Shown: positions 1 through 13,217, counted from the stretch's first letter. The stretch is 13,377 nucleotides of DNA from Actinomycetota bacterium (GCA_013695115.1 JACDBD010000326.1:1-13377); one strand, 5' to 3'. The notes: generated from the sequence alone by a model not told the origin. Numbers and translations: made by a program.

Positions 1-46
1 CCCCCGGCGCCGGGAGCCCCGACGCTGCATACACCAGGCTAAACGG

Positions 47-517
47 TCACCACCGGTAGTGCGCGAACGCTTTGTTGCTTTCAGCCATCTTCTGGAGGTC
101 GTCCTTGCGCTTGATCGCGTTGCCGAGGCCGTTGCTGGCGTCGAGCAGCTCGGCGGCGAGCCGGCCCGCCATCGACTTCTCCCGCCGCTGGCGGGAGTAC
201 CCGACGATCCAGCGGATGGCGAGGGTGGTGGCCCGCCGGGGGCGCACCTCGACCGGCACCTGGTAGGTGGCGCCGCCCACTCGCCGGCTCTTGACCTCGA
301 GCACCGGACGGACGTTCTCCACCGCTCGCTTCATCGTGGCGACCGGGTCGCCGCCGGTCTTCTCCTCGATCTCGGTGAGGGCGTCGTAGACGATCTTCTC
401 CGCGTTCGAGCGCTTGCCCCGTTGGAGCACCTTGTTCACGACCTGGGTCACCACGACCGACCGGTGGACGGGGTCGGGCATGAGGTCACGGCGGGGGGCG
501 GGCCCCTTGCGCGGCAC
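47..517 (-). CDS. rpsG: 30S ribosomal protein S7 (uS7)
   Basis: Encodes a 156-residue protein, the usual bacterial S7 length. S7 is a primary 16S rRNA-binding protein that organises the 30S head and lies near the E site; in the family it also binds mRNA for autoregulation. The N-terminus reads [16 protein letters not shown], the classic S7 opening. The later stretches [28 protein letters not shown] and [14 protein letters not shown] are diagnostic S7 signatures, and the C-terminus ends AFAHYRW. I chose the GTG at 517 over the internal ATG (codon 13) because the first 12 residues are conserved in the family and an AGGACGAG-like ribosome site precedes it. It begins 8 nt after the rpsL stop, so the two genes are very probably co-transcribed and translationally linked. 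No anomaly is seen. The expected next gene, fusA, would lie beyond the left edge. Confidence 0.98.
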   Translation of the reverse strand: MPRKGPAPRRDLMPDPVHRSVVVTQVVNKVLQRGKRSNAEKIVYDALTEIEEKTGGDPVATMKRAVENVRPVLEVKSRRVGGATYQVPVEVRPRRATTLAIRWIVGYSRQRREKSMAGRLAAELLDASNGLGNAIKRKDDLQKMAESNKAFAHYRW

Positions 518-525
518 GGCTCGTC

Positions 526-894
526 CTAGTCCTTCTTCGCCCCGTAGCGGCTGCGGGCCTGCTTGCGGTCGGCGACGCCGCTGGCGTCGAGCGCGCCCCG
601 CACGATCTTGTAGCGGACGCCGGGTAGGTCCTTCACCCGGCCGCCGCGCACGAGCACGATCGAGTGCTCCTGGAGGTTGTGGCCGATCCCGGGGATGTAG
701 GCAGTGATCTCCATCCCGGTGGTGAGTCGCACCCGGGCGACCTTGCGCAGCGCCGAGTTCGGCTTCTTCGGAGTGTGGGTGAACACGCGCGTGCACACGC
801 CCCGGCGCTGGGGAGAGCCCTTGAGCGCAGGCGCCTTGCTCTTCTCCGACTTGGTGTGCCGTCCCTTGCGGACGAGCTGCTGGATCGTGGGCAC
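526..894 (-). CDS. rpsL: 30S ribosomal protein S12 (uS12)
   Basis: Encodes a 122-residue S12, the decoding-centre protein of the 30S subunit and the classical streptomycin-resistance locus. It opens [12 protein letters not shown], contains [17 protein letters not shown] in the middle and [19 protein letters not shown] near the C-terminus, all hallmark S12 segments. Lys43 (in PKKPNS) and Lys88 (in VKDLPG) are both the wild-type lysines, so no streptomycin-resistance change is visible at these two sites. Asp89, the family's methylthiolation site, is present. The start is a GTG at 894, preceded by two tandem copies of AGAGGAACC that place a purine-rich ribosome site about 6 nt upstream. It follows rpoC after a 45-nt spacer with no terminator and precedes rpsG by 8 nt, so it may be read from the rpoBC transcript. 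Confidence 0.98.
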   Translation of the reverse strand: MPTIQQLVRKGRHTKSEKSKAPALKGSPQRRGVCTRVFTHTPKKPNSALRKVARVRLTTGMEITAYIPGIGHNLQEHSIVLVRGGRVKDLPGVRYKIVRGALDASGVADRKQARSRYGAKKD

Positions 895-896
895 GC

Positions 897-914
897 GGTT
901 CCTCTGGTTCCTCT
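897..914 (-). repeat. Tandem 9-bp repeat forming a duplicated ribosome-binding site of rpsL
   Basis: On the minus strand the 9-mer AGAGGAACC occurs twice head to tail, ending 2 nt before the rpsL GTG start. Each copy contains AGAGG, which can pair with the anti-Shine-Dalgarno end of 16S rRNA. The copy nearer the gene has sensible spacing; the other is 9 nt further away. The repeat is exact. That it acts as a standby ribosome site is only an inference. Confidence 0.6.
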
Positions 915-939
915 GACTCGACTCGAAGCCCGGGCGAAT

Positions 940-5064
<4,125 letters not shown>

Positions 5065-5074
5065 TTCGCTACTC

Positions 5075-8533
<3,459 letters not shown>

Positions 8534-8676
8534 CTCAGTACTCCTTCTTCGCGGGTCGCTTCGCTCCACCGTCCCGCCCGTCCGGGCACGGCTCCGCTGC
8601 GCTTCGGCACGCCCAAGGGCGCGCGAGGACCAGAGCCAAATTGTTCAGCTGAGGCACCAGGGCGCAGACACGGCTA
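8534..8676 (-). promoter_or_regulatory. Structured 5' leader of rpoB and its ribosome-binding site
   Basis: About 143 nt separate the inferred downstream start site from the rpoB TTG codon. Two GC-rich hairpins are visible: 8607-8624 (8-bp stem GCGCGCCC/GGGCGUGC with one G-U pair and a minimal loop) and 8569-8591 (CCGU/ACGG outer and GCCC/GGGC inner pairs, with a GGG bulge). Neither is followed by a U-run, so they are not intrinsic terminators. The ribosome site AAGAAGGAG lies at 8541-8549 and fixes the TTG start. No known leader family is recognised. The regulatory role is inferred only from length and structure. Confidence 0.4.
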
Positions 8677-8682
8677 CCTGCA

Positions 8683-8711
8683 AGGATAGCGCCGAGCTAG
8701 CCCGCTCGCAA
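8683..8711 (-). promoter_or_regulatory. SigA-type promoter P2 upstream of rpoB
   Basis: Minus-strand -35 hexamer TTGCGA (8711-8706), 17-bp spacer, -10 hexamer TATCCT (8688-8683). Spacing is optimal, and the -10 has the TAnnnT form accepted by actinobacterial primary sigma factors. The start site would be near 8676. It shares the exact -10 sequence of a second element about 70 bp upstream. It lies in the rplL-rpoB spacer, where actinobacteria commonly have separate rpoB promoters. Confidence 0.6.
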
Positions 8712-8752
8712 GAACGCGTCTATTAGGCCGCCCTGGCGGGACGGACCCGAGC

Positions 8753-8781
8753 AGGATACGACGCGCTCCCCGCGGGGTCAA
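8753..8781 (-). promoter_or_regulatory. SigA-type promoter P1 upstream of rpoB
   Basis: Minus-strand -35 hexamer TTGACC (8781-8776; five of six to TTGACA), a spacer of exactly 17 bp, and -10 hexamer TATCCT (8758-8753). The start site would be near 8746, giving a leader of roughly 213 nt. This is the best-looking promoter in the window. It lies 45 bp after the rplL stop, so rpoBC can be transcribed independently of rplJL. No convincing terminator separates it from rplL. Confidence 0.72.
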
Positions 8782-8826
8782 GGGTTGCTCGCCCTCGACG
8801 CCCCGCGTTTTCCCAGGTCAGGGCGC

Positions 8827-9213
8827 TTATTTGAGCTCGACCGACGCGCCGACCGCTTCGAGCTGGGCCTTGGCCTTCTCGGCGTCCTCCTTGGACGCGT
8901 TCTCGAGGACGGGCTTGGGCGCGCTCTCGACGAGGTCCTTGGCCTCCTTCAGCCCGAGACTGGTGAGCGAGCGGACCTCCTTGATGACCTTGATCTTCTC
9001 GCCGCCGGCGTCGGTGAGGACGACGTCGAACTCGTCCTTCTCCTCGGCCCCGGCGGCTCCGCCGTCACCGGCAGCGGCCGGCGCGGCGACGGCCACGGGG
9101 GCGGCCGCGGTGACGTCGAACTCCTCTTCGAACGCCTTGAGGAACTCGTTGAGCTCGAGGACGGTCATCTCCTTGAAGACGTCCAGCAGCTCCGTGGTGC
9201 TCATCTTCGCCAT
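8827..9213 (-). CDS. rplL: 50S ribosomal protein L7/L12 (bL12)
   Basis: Encodes 128 residues, typical for L7/L12, the flexible multi-copy stalk that recruits and stimulates translational GTPases. Residues about 1-33 ([20 protein letters not shown]) form the dimerisation domain that docks on L10. Residues about 34-57 are an Ala/Pro/Gly-rich hinge. The C-terminal globular domain starts at EKDEFDVVL and contains [24 protein letters not shown], the factor-binding helices, ending GASVELK. The ATG at 9213 is supported by AAGGAG with 8 nt spacing inside the rplJ 3' end; an ATG at codon 4 is a less likely alternative. Start and rplJ stop overlap by one base (TAATG), implying translational coupling. 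L12 must be made in several-fold excess over L10, so a strong ribosome site here makes sense. Confidence 0.98.
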   Translation of the reverse strand: MAKMSTTELLDVFKEMTVLELNEFLKAFEEEFDVTAAAPVAVAAPAAAGDGGAAGAEEKDEFDVVLTDAGGEKIKVIKEVRSLTSLGLKEAKDLVESAPKPVLENASKEDAEKAKAQLEAVGASVELK

Positions 9214-9734
9214 TACTCGCTCTCCTTCTTCTCGATCAGACCCGACATCGCGTACGCGAAGTTGCGGGTGAACGCCTGGAACAGGCCCGCCGCCTTGGTC
9301 AGCGGAGCCTGGAAGCCGCCCGCCATCCGGGCCAGCAACACCTCACGGGGGGGCACCTCGGCCAGCTCGTCGAGCTCGGCGGCGCTGAGGAAGCGCGGTC
9401 CCATGAGCCCGCCCTTCACCACCAGCTCCGGGTGGGTGCGCCCGAAGTCCTTGAGTGCCTTCGCCGCCAGCACCGCGTCGCCGCGCACGAACGCGAAGGC
9501 GATCGGCCCCTCGAGCAGCGGCAGCAGATCGGTGAGCCCGGCGGCCTCGACCGCCCGGCGGGCCAGCGAGATCTTGAACACCTTGTACTCGGTGTCGGCG
9601 GGGCGCAGCGAGCCCCGGAGCTCGGCGAGCGCGGGCACGCTGAGGCCGCGGTACTCGGTGAGCAGGGCCGCGTCAGCCTCGCTCAGCTTGTTCCGGATCT
9701 CCTCGACGACCGCGGTCTTCTCTGGCCTCGGCAT
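9213..9734 (-). CDS. rplJ: 50S ribosomal protein L10 (uL10)
   Basis: Encodes 173 residues, normal for L10, which anchors L12 dimers at the base of the ribosomal stalk on 23S rRNA. The N-terminal rRNA-binding domain shows [50 protein letters not shown], then LEGPIAFAF and GGLMGPRFL. The C-terminal region from about residue 130 ([15 protein letters not shown] to the end) is the long helix that carries L12 dimers. The ATG at 9734 has GAGG about 9 nt upstream and an AGAGG directly adjacent. In the family, the L10-L12 complex binds its own mRNA leader; a matching leader and a terminator lie upstream here. Because a plus-strand gene separates it from rplA, rplJ probably depends on its own promoter. 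Confidence 0.98.
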   Translation of the reverse strand: MPRPEKTAVVEEIRNKLSEADAALLTEYRGLSVPALAELRGSLRPADTEYKVFKISLARRAVEAAGLTDLLPLLEGPIAFAFVRGDAVLAAKALKDFGRTHPELVVKGGLMGPRFLSAAELDELAEVPPREVLLARMAGGFQAPLTKAAGLFQAFTRNFAYAMSGLIEKKESE

Positions 9735-9744
9735 CCTCTACCGC

Positions 9745-9760
9745 CTCGCTCGCTCGCTCG
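9745..9760 (-). repeat. Tetranucleotide tandem repeat (CGAG)4 before rplJ
   Basis: Four exact copies of CGAG on the minus strand end 10 nt before the rplJ start codon, just upstream of the GAGG ribosome site. Slippage at such a repeat would change the length of the rplJ 5' region. It could equally be one example of the purine-rich AGCGAG spacer motif seen elsewhere in this window. Confidence 0.55.
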
Positions 9761-9797
9761 GACGCCAAGTTCTGTGTCGCGTCATTGTTTCCGCCAT

Positions 9798-9836
9798 AAC
9801 AAATCGGGACGCCCTGACACGCGAGGACGTCCCGAT
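9798..9836 (-). terminator. Intrinsic terminator (attenuator) in the rplJ leader
   Basis: The minus strand carries a 12-bp stem with arms at 9836-9825 (AUCGGGACGUCC) and 9814-9803 (GGGCGUCCCGAU), all Watson-Crick except one G-U pair, and a 10-nt loop. It is followed directly by UUUGUUAU. This is the only clear Rho-independent terminator in the window. It lies 64 nt before the rplJ start, inside the transcript, so it fits an attenuator controlled by the upstream L10-leader structure. It could also stop read-through from rplKA. Confidence 0.72.
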
Positions 9837-9844
9837 GGCATCGG
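9832..9844 (-). repeat. Small inverted repeat competing with the terminator stem
   Basis: CCGAU (minus, 9844-9840) can pair with AUCGG (9836-9832) around a 3-nt loop. The second arm is the 5' end of the terminator stem, so the two pairings exclude each other. It is short and may be coincidental, but it is positioned as an anti-terminator would be. Confidence 0.35.
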
Positions 9845-9861
9845 AAGTCGCCTCGTCCGGC

Positions 9862-9888
9862 GGAGCCGACCCTTTCGAGTCGGGCTCC
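9862..9888 (-). repeat. GNRA-capped hairpin in the rplJ leader
   Basis: On the minus strand GGAGC, a bulged C, then CGACUC, a GAAA tetraloop, GGGUCG and GCUCC make an 11-bp stem with one bulge. Its first arm reuses the GGAG that closes the putative L10-binding core, so core and hairpin compete for these bases. Confidence 0.55.
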
Positions 9889-9914
9889 ATTACCTCTTCC
9901 GAGACCGGAGGTCT
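9885..9914 (-). ncRNA. Ribosomal protein L10 leader, core element (RF00557-like)
   Basis: The minus strand reads AGAC followed by a CUCC/GGAG stem (9910-9907 with 9888-9885), an asymmetric internal loop GG/UAAU, and a UCUC/GAGG stem with a GGAA loop. The AGAC, GG and UAAU elements in this arrangement match the pattern I remember for the L10 leader, where L10(L12)4 binds its own mRNA. It is placed correctly, about 150 nt before the rplJ start, and is followed by a terminator as in the attenuation-type members. No covariance search could be run, so the assignment rests on pattern and position. Confidence 0.65.
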
Positions 9915-9937
9915 GTGGCGCAAGTTCGGTTGCGGCG

Positions 9938-9947
9938 TGTCAACCTA
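9938..9947 (-). promoter_or_regulatory. Candidate rplJ promoter (-10 TAGGTT overlapping a TTGACA)
   Basis: The minus strand carries TAGGTT (9947-9942), of the TAnnnT -10 type, which would start transcription near 9935, about 20 nt before the L10-leader core. No good -35 lies 17 bp upstream. The same stretch contains a perfect TTGACA (9943-9938), but no -10 follows at 16-19 bp. A promoter is expected here because the gene upstream is on the opposite strand; which hexamer is used is uncertain. Confidence 0.35.
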
Positions 9948-9953
9948 CTACGC

Positions 9954-10676
9954 GTGCCCACGACCGGCGACCTCGGATTCGTGCTGATCCCGGGCGCGGG
10001 GCTCGGCACCTGGCTCTGGGACCCGGTCGTCCCCCATCTCGAAGGGCCAGGGCTTCCGGTGCCGATCCCCGGGCGCGGGGTGTCGACCGCCGAGCGGCGG
10101 GCCCTCACGCTCGGCGCCGCCGCCGACGAGATCGCCGGCGCGGCGCGGACGTGGGAGCCGGAACGATTGGTGCTGGTCGGGCACTCGCTGGGCGGCGTAC
10201 TGGTGCCCGAGGTCGCCCGCCGGCTGTCGGATCGAGTGGCGGGTCTCGCGTTCGTCGGCGCGCTGGTGCCGGGCGAGGACGAACGAGGCTTCGATCTGCA
10301 AACGCCGTTCCAGCAGATGTTCATCCGGTTGCTCGGGCTCGTTCGCCCCCGCGGCGCGAAGCCGCCCGCGTCGGCGCTGCGCAAGGAGCTTTGCAACGAC
10401 CTCGACGAGGCGACGACCGCTTCCGTCGTCGAGCACTTCGAGCCCGTTCCCGAGGCACCCCGCCTGTATCGGGATCGGGTGACGTGGGCGGGGGTGCCCG
10501 ACGTCCCTCGTCGATACGTTCAGCTGCTCCGGGACCAGAGCGTCCCGCCCGAGCGCCAGGCGCGCATGGCGGCCGCCATTGAAGCCGAGATGGTGACGCT
10601 GGACACCGGCCACCTGCCGATGCTGAGCCGGCCGGCGGATCTCGCCGCCATCCTCAACGAAGTGGCGGGCGACTAG
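9954..10676 (+). CDS. Alpha/beta-fold hydrolase, substrate unknown
   Basis: Encodes 240 residues of a compact alpha/beta hydrolase, the only plus-strand gene here. FVLIPGAGLGTWLWDPV (from residue 9) is the first strand and oxyanion-loop region. LVLVGHSLGGVL holds nucleophile S78. D194 in LLRDQSVPPERQ and H220 in LDTGHLPML complete a plausible Ser-Asp-His triad. This arrangement resembles the small esterase / hydroxynitrile-lyase-like subfamily; the substrate cannot be told. No signal peptide or membrane segment is seen, so it is probably cytosolic. I chose the GTG at 9954 because the conserved fold begins a few residues later. There is no convincing ribosome site, so it may be leaderless; a GTG at 9915 has GGAGG only 3 nt away. 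Its TAG stop abuts the rplA stop tail to tail, and its 5' end overlaps the rplJ control region. Composition resembles its neighbours. Confidence 0.85.
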   Translation: MPTTGDLGFVLIPGAGLGTWLWDPVVPHLEGPGLPVPIPGRGVSTAERRALTLGAAADEIAGAARTWEPERLVLVGHSLGGVLVPEVARRLSDRVAGLAFVGALVPGEDERGFDLQTPFQQMFIRLLGLVRPRGAKPPASALRKELCNDLDEATTASVVEHFEPVPEAPRLYRDRVTWAGVPDVPRRYVQLLRDQSVPPERQARMAAAIEAEMVTLDTGHLPMLSRPADLAAILNEVAGD

Positions 10677-11402
10677 CTAGGACGCGGCGGCGGTGGCGCG
10701 CTCGGCGCCGGGCGCGACGCTGGCAGGGTCGATGTTGATGCCCGGGCCCATCGTCGTGGAAACGGTGACACCCTGGATGTAGCGACCCTTGGATGCCGCG
10801 GGCTTGGCCCGCAGGATCTCGTCCAGCACCGCCTGGTAGTTGGCGGCGAGGGCGGCAGCGTCGAAGCTCACCTTTCCGATCGGGACGTGCACGTTGCCGT
10901 GCCGGTCGGTGCGGTACTCGACCTTGCCCGCCTTGAACTCCTCGACCGCCTTCTTGATGTCGGCGGTGACGGTGCCGGTCTTGGGGTTCGGCATGAGGCC
11001 CCGGGGACCCAGCACGCGGCCGAGCTTGCCGACTTTGCCCATGAGGTCGGGAGTGGCGATGGCCACGTCGAAGTCGAGGAACCCGCCCTCGACCCGGGCG
11101 ATGAGGTCGTCGGCACCGACGAAATCGGCGCCCGCCTCCTCGGCGGCGCGGGCCTGGTCGCCGTCGGCGAACACCGCCACCCGCACGGCCTTACCGGTGC
11201 CATGCGGGAGCGAGACCGTGCCCCGGATCATCTGGTCGGCCTTGCGGGGGTCGATCCCGAGACGCCAGGCGACCTCGACGGTCTCGTCGAAGCTACGGGT
11301 CGGGAACTGCTTAACCAGCTCGAACGCCTCCTCGACCGAGTACAGCTTCTCTGGGTCGTACTTGCGGGTGGCATCGACGTACTTCTTGCCGTGGCGGGTC
11401 AT
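10677..11402 (-). CDS. rplA: 50S ribosomal protein L1 (uL1)
   Basis: Encodes 241 residues, close to the usual length. L1 forms the mobile stalk at the E site that moves deacylated tRNA out; in the family it also represses its own operon by binding the mRNA. Seen are [13 protein letters not shown] at the N-terminus, [21 protein letters not shown], then domain II ([22 protein letters not shown]), [19 protein letters not shown], and the C-terminal [13 protein letters not shown], all L1 signatures. The ATG at 11402 overlaps the rplK stop as ATGA, with GAGG 7 nt upstream inside rplK, so translation of the two is coupled. The stop codon lies back to back with that of the convergent hydrolase gene, leaving no spacer and no visible terminator. 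Confidence 0.98.
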   Translation of the reverse strand: MTRHGKKYVDATRKYDPEKLYSVEEAFELVKQFPTRSFDETVEVAWRLGIDPRKADQMIRGTVSLPHGTGKAVRVAVFADGDQARAAEEAGADFVGADDLIARVEGGFLDFDVAIATPDLMGKVGKLGRVLGPRGLMPNPKTGTVTADIKKAVEEFKAGKVEYRTDRHGNVHVPIGKVSFDAAALAANYQAVLDEILRAKPAASKGRYIQGVTVSTTMGPGINIDPASVAPGAERATAAAS

Positions 11403-11827
11403 CCCACCACCTCGATCCCCATCGAGCGGGCGGTGCCGGCGATCTGGGCCACCGCGCCCTCGAGGTCGATCGCGTTGAGGTCGGGTCGCTTGGTCTCGGC
11501 GATCTGACGGAGCTGGTCGCGGGTGACGCTGCCGACCTTCTCGGTGCGCGAGTTCTGGGCGCCCTTCTCGACCCCGGCGGCCTGGCGGAGGAGGAACGCG
11601 GCGGGCGGGGTCTTGGTGACGAACGTGAACGACCGGTCCTCGTAGATCGAGATCTCGGCCGGGATCACCATTCCCCGCTGTGACTCGGTGGCGGCGTTGT
11701 AGGCCTTGCAGAAGTCCATGATGTTGATGCCGTGGGGCCCCAGCGCGGTACCCACCGGCGGCGCCGGCGTCGCCTGTCCGGCCTGGATGTGGATCTTCAC
11801 CGTCGCAGCCAGCTTCTTCTTCGCCAT
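11399..11827 (-). CDS. rplK: 50S ribosomal protein L11 (uL11)
   Basis: Encodes 142 residues, typical for L11, which binds the GTPase-associated region of 23S rRNA next to the L10-L12 stalk; in the family it is linked to thiopeptide sensitivity and, in some bacteria, to stringent-response activation. The N-terminal domain shows [23 protein letters not shown] with the conserved proline pair, then [14 protein letters not shown]. The rRNA-binding C-terminal domain shows [21 protein letters not shown] and ends near [12 protein letters not shown]. The ATG at 11827 is the family start ([11 protein letters not shown]). Its ribosome site is weak: AAAGAAAG adjacent to the start, with GGAG 12 nt away. 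A 119-nt spacer with a strong hairpin lies between it and nusG; no clear promoter is seen there. Confidence 0.98.
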   Translation of the reverse strand: MAKKKLAATVKIHIQAGQATPAPPVGTALGPHGINIMDFCKAYNAATESQRGMVIPAEISIYEDRSFTFVTKTPPAAFLLRQAAGVEKGAQNSRTEKVGSVTRDQLRQIAETKRPDLNAIDLEGAVAQIAGTARSMGIEVVG

Positions 11828-11850
11828 CTTTCTTTATTGCTCCACTCGCT

Positions 11851-11873
11851 GCGGCGCAGGGTACCTGCGCCGC
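11851..11873 (-). repeat. Perfect inverted repeat in the nusG-rplK spacer
   Basis: Two perfect 10-bp arms (GCGGCGCAGG and CCTGCGCCGC) surround a 3-nt centre, forming a very stable hairpin 24 nt before the rplK start. It is not followed by a U-run on either strand, so it is not an ordinary intrinsic terminator. Possible roles are an mRNA processing or stability element, a regulatory leader hairpin of the L11 operon, or a protein-binding palindrome. A TACCCT at its centre resembles a -10 box but has no -35. Confidence 0.6.
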
Positions 11874-11946
11874 GGGCGCTCGCTCCGCGTGCTCCGCTGC
11901 GGGCGGGGGCTTTCGCCGCCGCCCTCGCTCCGCGCTCGGTACCTCA

Positions 11947-12936
11947 TCAGAGTTTTGCCACTTGGCCGAACTCGAGCTCGACCGGGGTCTCCCGGCCGAA
12001 GATGTTCACGAGCACCTTGAGCTTGGACCGGTCGACGTCGATCTCGCTGATGGCGCCGTTGAAGTCGGCGAACGGGCCCGCGACCACCCGAACCTGCTCG
12101 CCGGTCTCGAACTCGAGCCGGGGGCGGGCCTTCTTCTCGGGGGCGCCGGGCTCGGGCTTGCCGACGCCGAGGATGTCTTCCACCTCGCGGCGCGACAGCG
12201 GGGTGGGCTTGGCGCCGCTCCCGACGAAGCCGGTCACGCCGGGCGTGTTGCGCACGACGTACCAGGAGTCGTCATGGAGGTCCATGCGCACGAGCAGGTA
12301 GCCGGGGAAGACCTTCTTCTGCACGACGACCTTGCGGCCCTGCTTGAACTCGATGACGTCTTCCATCGGGATGACGACCTCGAAGATCTGCTCCTCGACG
12401 TTCATGGAGCGCACCCGGCTGGCCAGGTTCTGCTTCACCTTGTTCTCGTAGCCGGCGTAGGTGTGCACCACGAACCAGTCGCCGGTGCGGTCGTACGGGC
12501 TGGGCTCGGGCGGGCGGTCGGGCTCGTCCTCGACAACGTCGATGAGCTCGGCCGACTCGAGCGACGGCTCCGCCGCGCGAGCCTCGACCTCCACGACGAT
12601 CTCTTCCTCGACCTCGGGCTCGGTGGTCGCGGCGAGGATCGCTTCGGCTTCGGCGACGACCTCGGCCGCTTCGGCCGCGGTCTCGCGATCAGTGGCGTCG
12701 GACCCGAAGATGGCCTGGACCGCCGCTTGGTCCTCGTCGGGCGGTGAGTCGTCGGCCGCAGGCTCCTCGGCCGCAGGCTCCTCGGCCGCAGGCTCCTCCT
12801 CTACTGCTCCGCTCGCCTCCGGCGCCGGGCCATCCGTATCAGGGCTGGCCGACGCCGGCCCTCCGGGCCCCTCGCTCCGGGGGGTGTCGGGCTCGGTCGA
12901 TTCGGGCTGCTCGTCGTCGGGGGGGAAGGTCGTCAT
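11947..12936 (-). CDS. nusG: Transcription termination/antitermination factor NusG
   Basis: Encodes 329 residues, long for NusG. Residues 1 to about 150 are an acidic, Pro/Ala/Glu-rich region of low complexity with an EEPAA repeat, likely disordered. The NGN domain starts at D153 ([19 protein letters not shown]) and includes [11 protein letters not shown] and [11 protein letters not shown]; it binds the beta' clamp helices of RNA polymerase. After a charged linker, the KOW domain runs from about residue 275 ([24 protein letters not shown]) to the end; in the family it contacts S10 or Rho. Acidic NusG extensions are known in actinobacteria, though about 150 residues looks long. The ATG at 12936 overlaps the secE stop by one base (TGATG), fixing the start and implying coupling. 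Two TGA codons in a row end the gene. Confidence 0.97.
   Translation of the reverse strand: MTTFPPDDEQPESTEPDTPRSEGPGGPASASPDTDGPAPEASGAVEEEPAAEEPAAEEPAADDSPPDEDQAAVQAIFGSDATDRETAAEAAEVVAEAEAILAATTEPEVEEEIVVEVEARAAEPSLESAELIDVVEDEPDRPPEPSPYDRTGDWFVVHTYAGYENKVKQNLASRVRSMNVEEQIFEVVIPMEDVIEFKQGRKVVVQKKVFPGYLLVRMDLHDDSWYVVRNTPGVTGFVGSGAKPTPLSRREVEDILGVGKPEPGAPEKKARPRLEFETGEQVRVVAGPFADFNGAISEIDVDRSKLKVLVNIFGRETPVELEFGQVAKL
12753..12797 (-). repeat. Three perfect 15-bp tandem repeats within nusG
   Basis: The plus-strand unit CGGCCGCAGGCTCCT occurs three times without a mismatch (12753-12767, 12768-12782, 12783-12797). On the coding strand it encodes three Glu-Glu-Pro-Ala-Ala units in the acidic N-terminal region. 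The unit length is a multiple of three, so copy-number changes would keep the frame. Identity at synonymous positions suggests recent duplication. Confidence 0.9.
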
Positions 12937-13217
12937 CACTCGAAGAGGAAGAGGACAAGCTTGGCGGAGCCGTAGTCGAACCCGAAGATGAGCGACGTCA
13001 TCACGATCACTGCGATCAGCACGATGATCGTGGAGTTGACCACCTCGCGCCGGGTGGGCCACGCGACCTTGCGTAGCTCGCTGCGCACCTCCGAGAGGTA
13101 CGCCCGGAGGCCGACCCGCTGCTTCTGCTGGGGCGCGGCCTGCTGGCGCCGCTGCTCGGGCGGGCGCGGCCGGTCACCACCCTGGCGCTGCATGAGGCGC
13201 TTGGTCTGTCGGTTCAC
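12936..13217 (-). CDS. secE: Preprotein translocase subunit SecE
   Basis: Encodes 93 residues, a typical single-span actinobacterial SecE, which clamps the SecY channel in the inner membrane. Residues 1-35 are basic and Gln/Arg/Pro-rich, presumably cytosolic. The amphipathic helix and hallmark motif [20 protein letters not shown] (about residues 43-62) are followed by one hydrophobic segment ([18 protein letters not shown]) and a short tail. The GTG at 13217 has GAGG 7 nt upstream; no in-frame ATG upstream or nearby competes. It starts 28 nt after the tRNA-Trp 3' end with no terminator between, so it may be co-transcribed with the tRNA. Its stop overlaps the nusG start. Confidence 0.96.
   Translation of the reverse strand: MNRQTKRLMQRQGGDRPRPPEQRRQQAAPQQKQRVGLRAYLSEVRSELRKVAWPTRREVVNSTIIVLIAVIVMTSLIFGFDYGSAKLVLFLFE

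Noticed and set aside
1..46. The 12-bp palindrome CCCGGCGCCGGG (3-14) and weak promoter-like hexamers after rpsG.
   Set aside because: A short GC palindrome is common at this composition, there is no U-run for a terminator, and the region is cut by the window edge.
8534..8569. An alternative GTG start of rpoB at 8569, adding 12 residues.
   Set aside because: It would encode the strong AAGAAGGAG ribosome site as protein, lacks its own ribosome site, and the added residues show no family similarity.
8728..8739. A CCGCC/GGCGG inverted repeat between the two rpoB promoters as an rplJL terminator.
   Set aside because: It has a 5-bp stem, an almost absent loop and no U-tract, and so is not a credible intrinsic terminator.
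9738..9890. A 50-codon minus-strand frame from an ATG at 9890, ending 3 nt before the rplJ start; a possible leader peptide.
   Set aside because: It runs through the L10 leader core edge and the terminator, has poor ribosome-site spacing and no recognisable protein, so RNA structure explains the stretch better.
9938..9943. A perfect minus-strand TTGACA hexamer taken as a full rplJ promoter.
   Set aside because: No acceptable -10 lies 16-19 bp downstream. I kept the site only as a low-confidence candidate with the overlapping TAGGTT.
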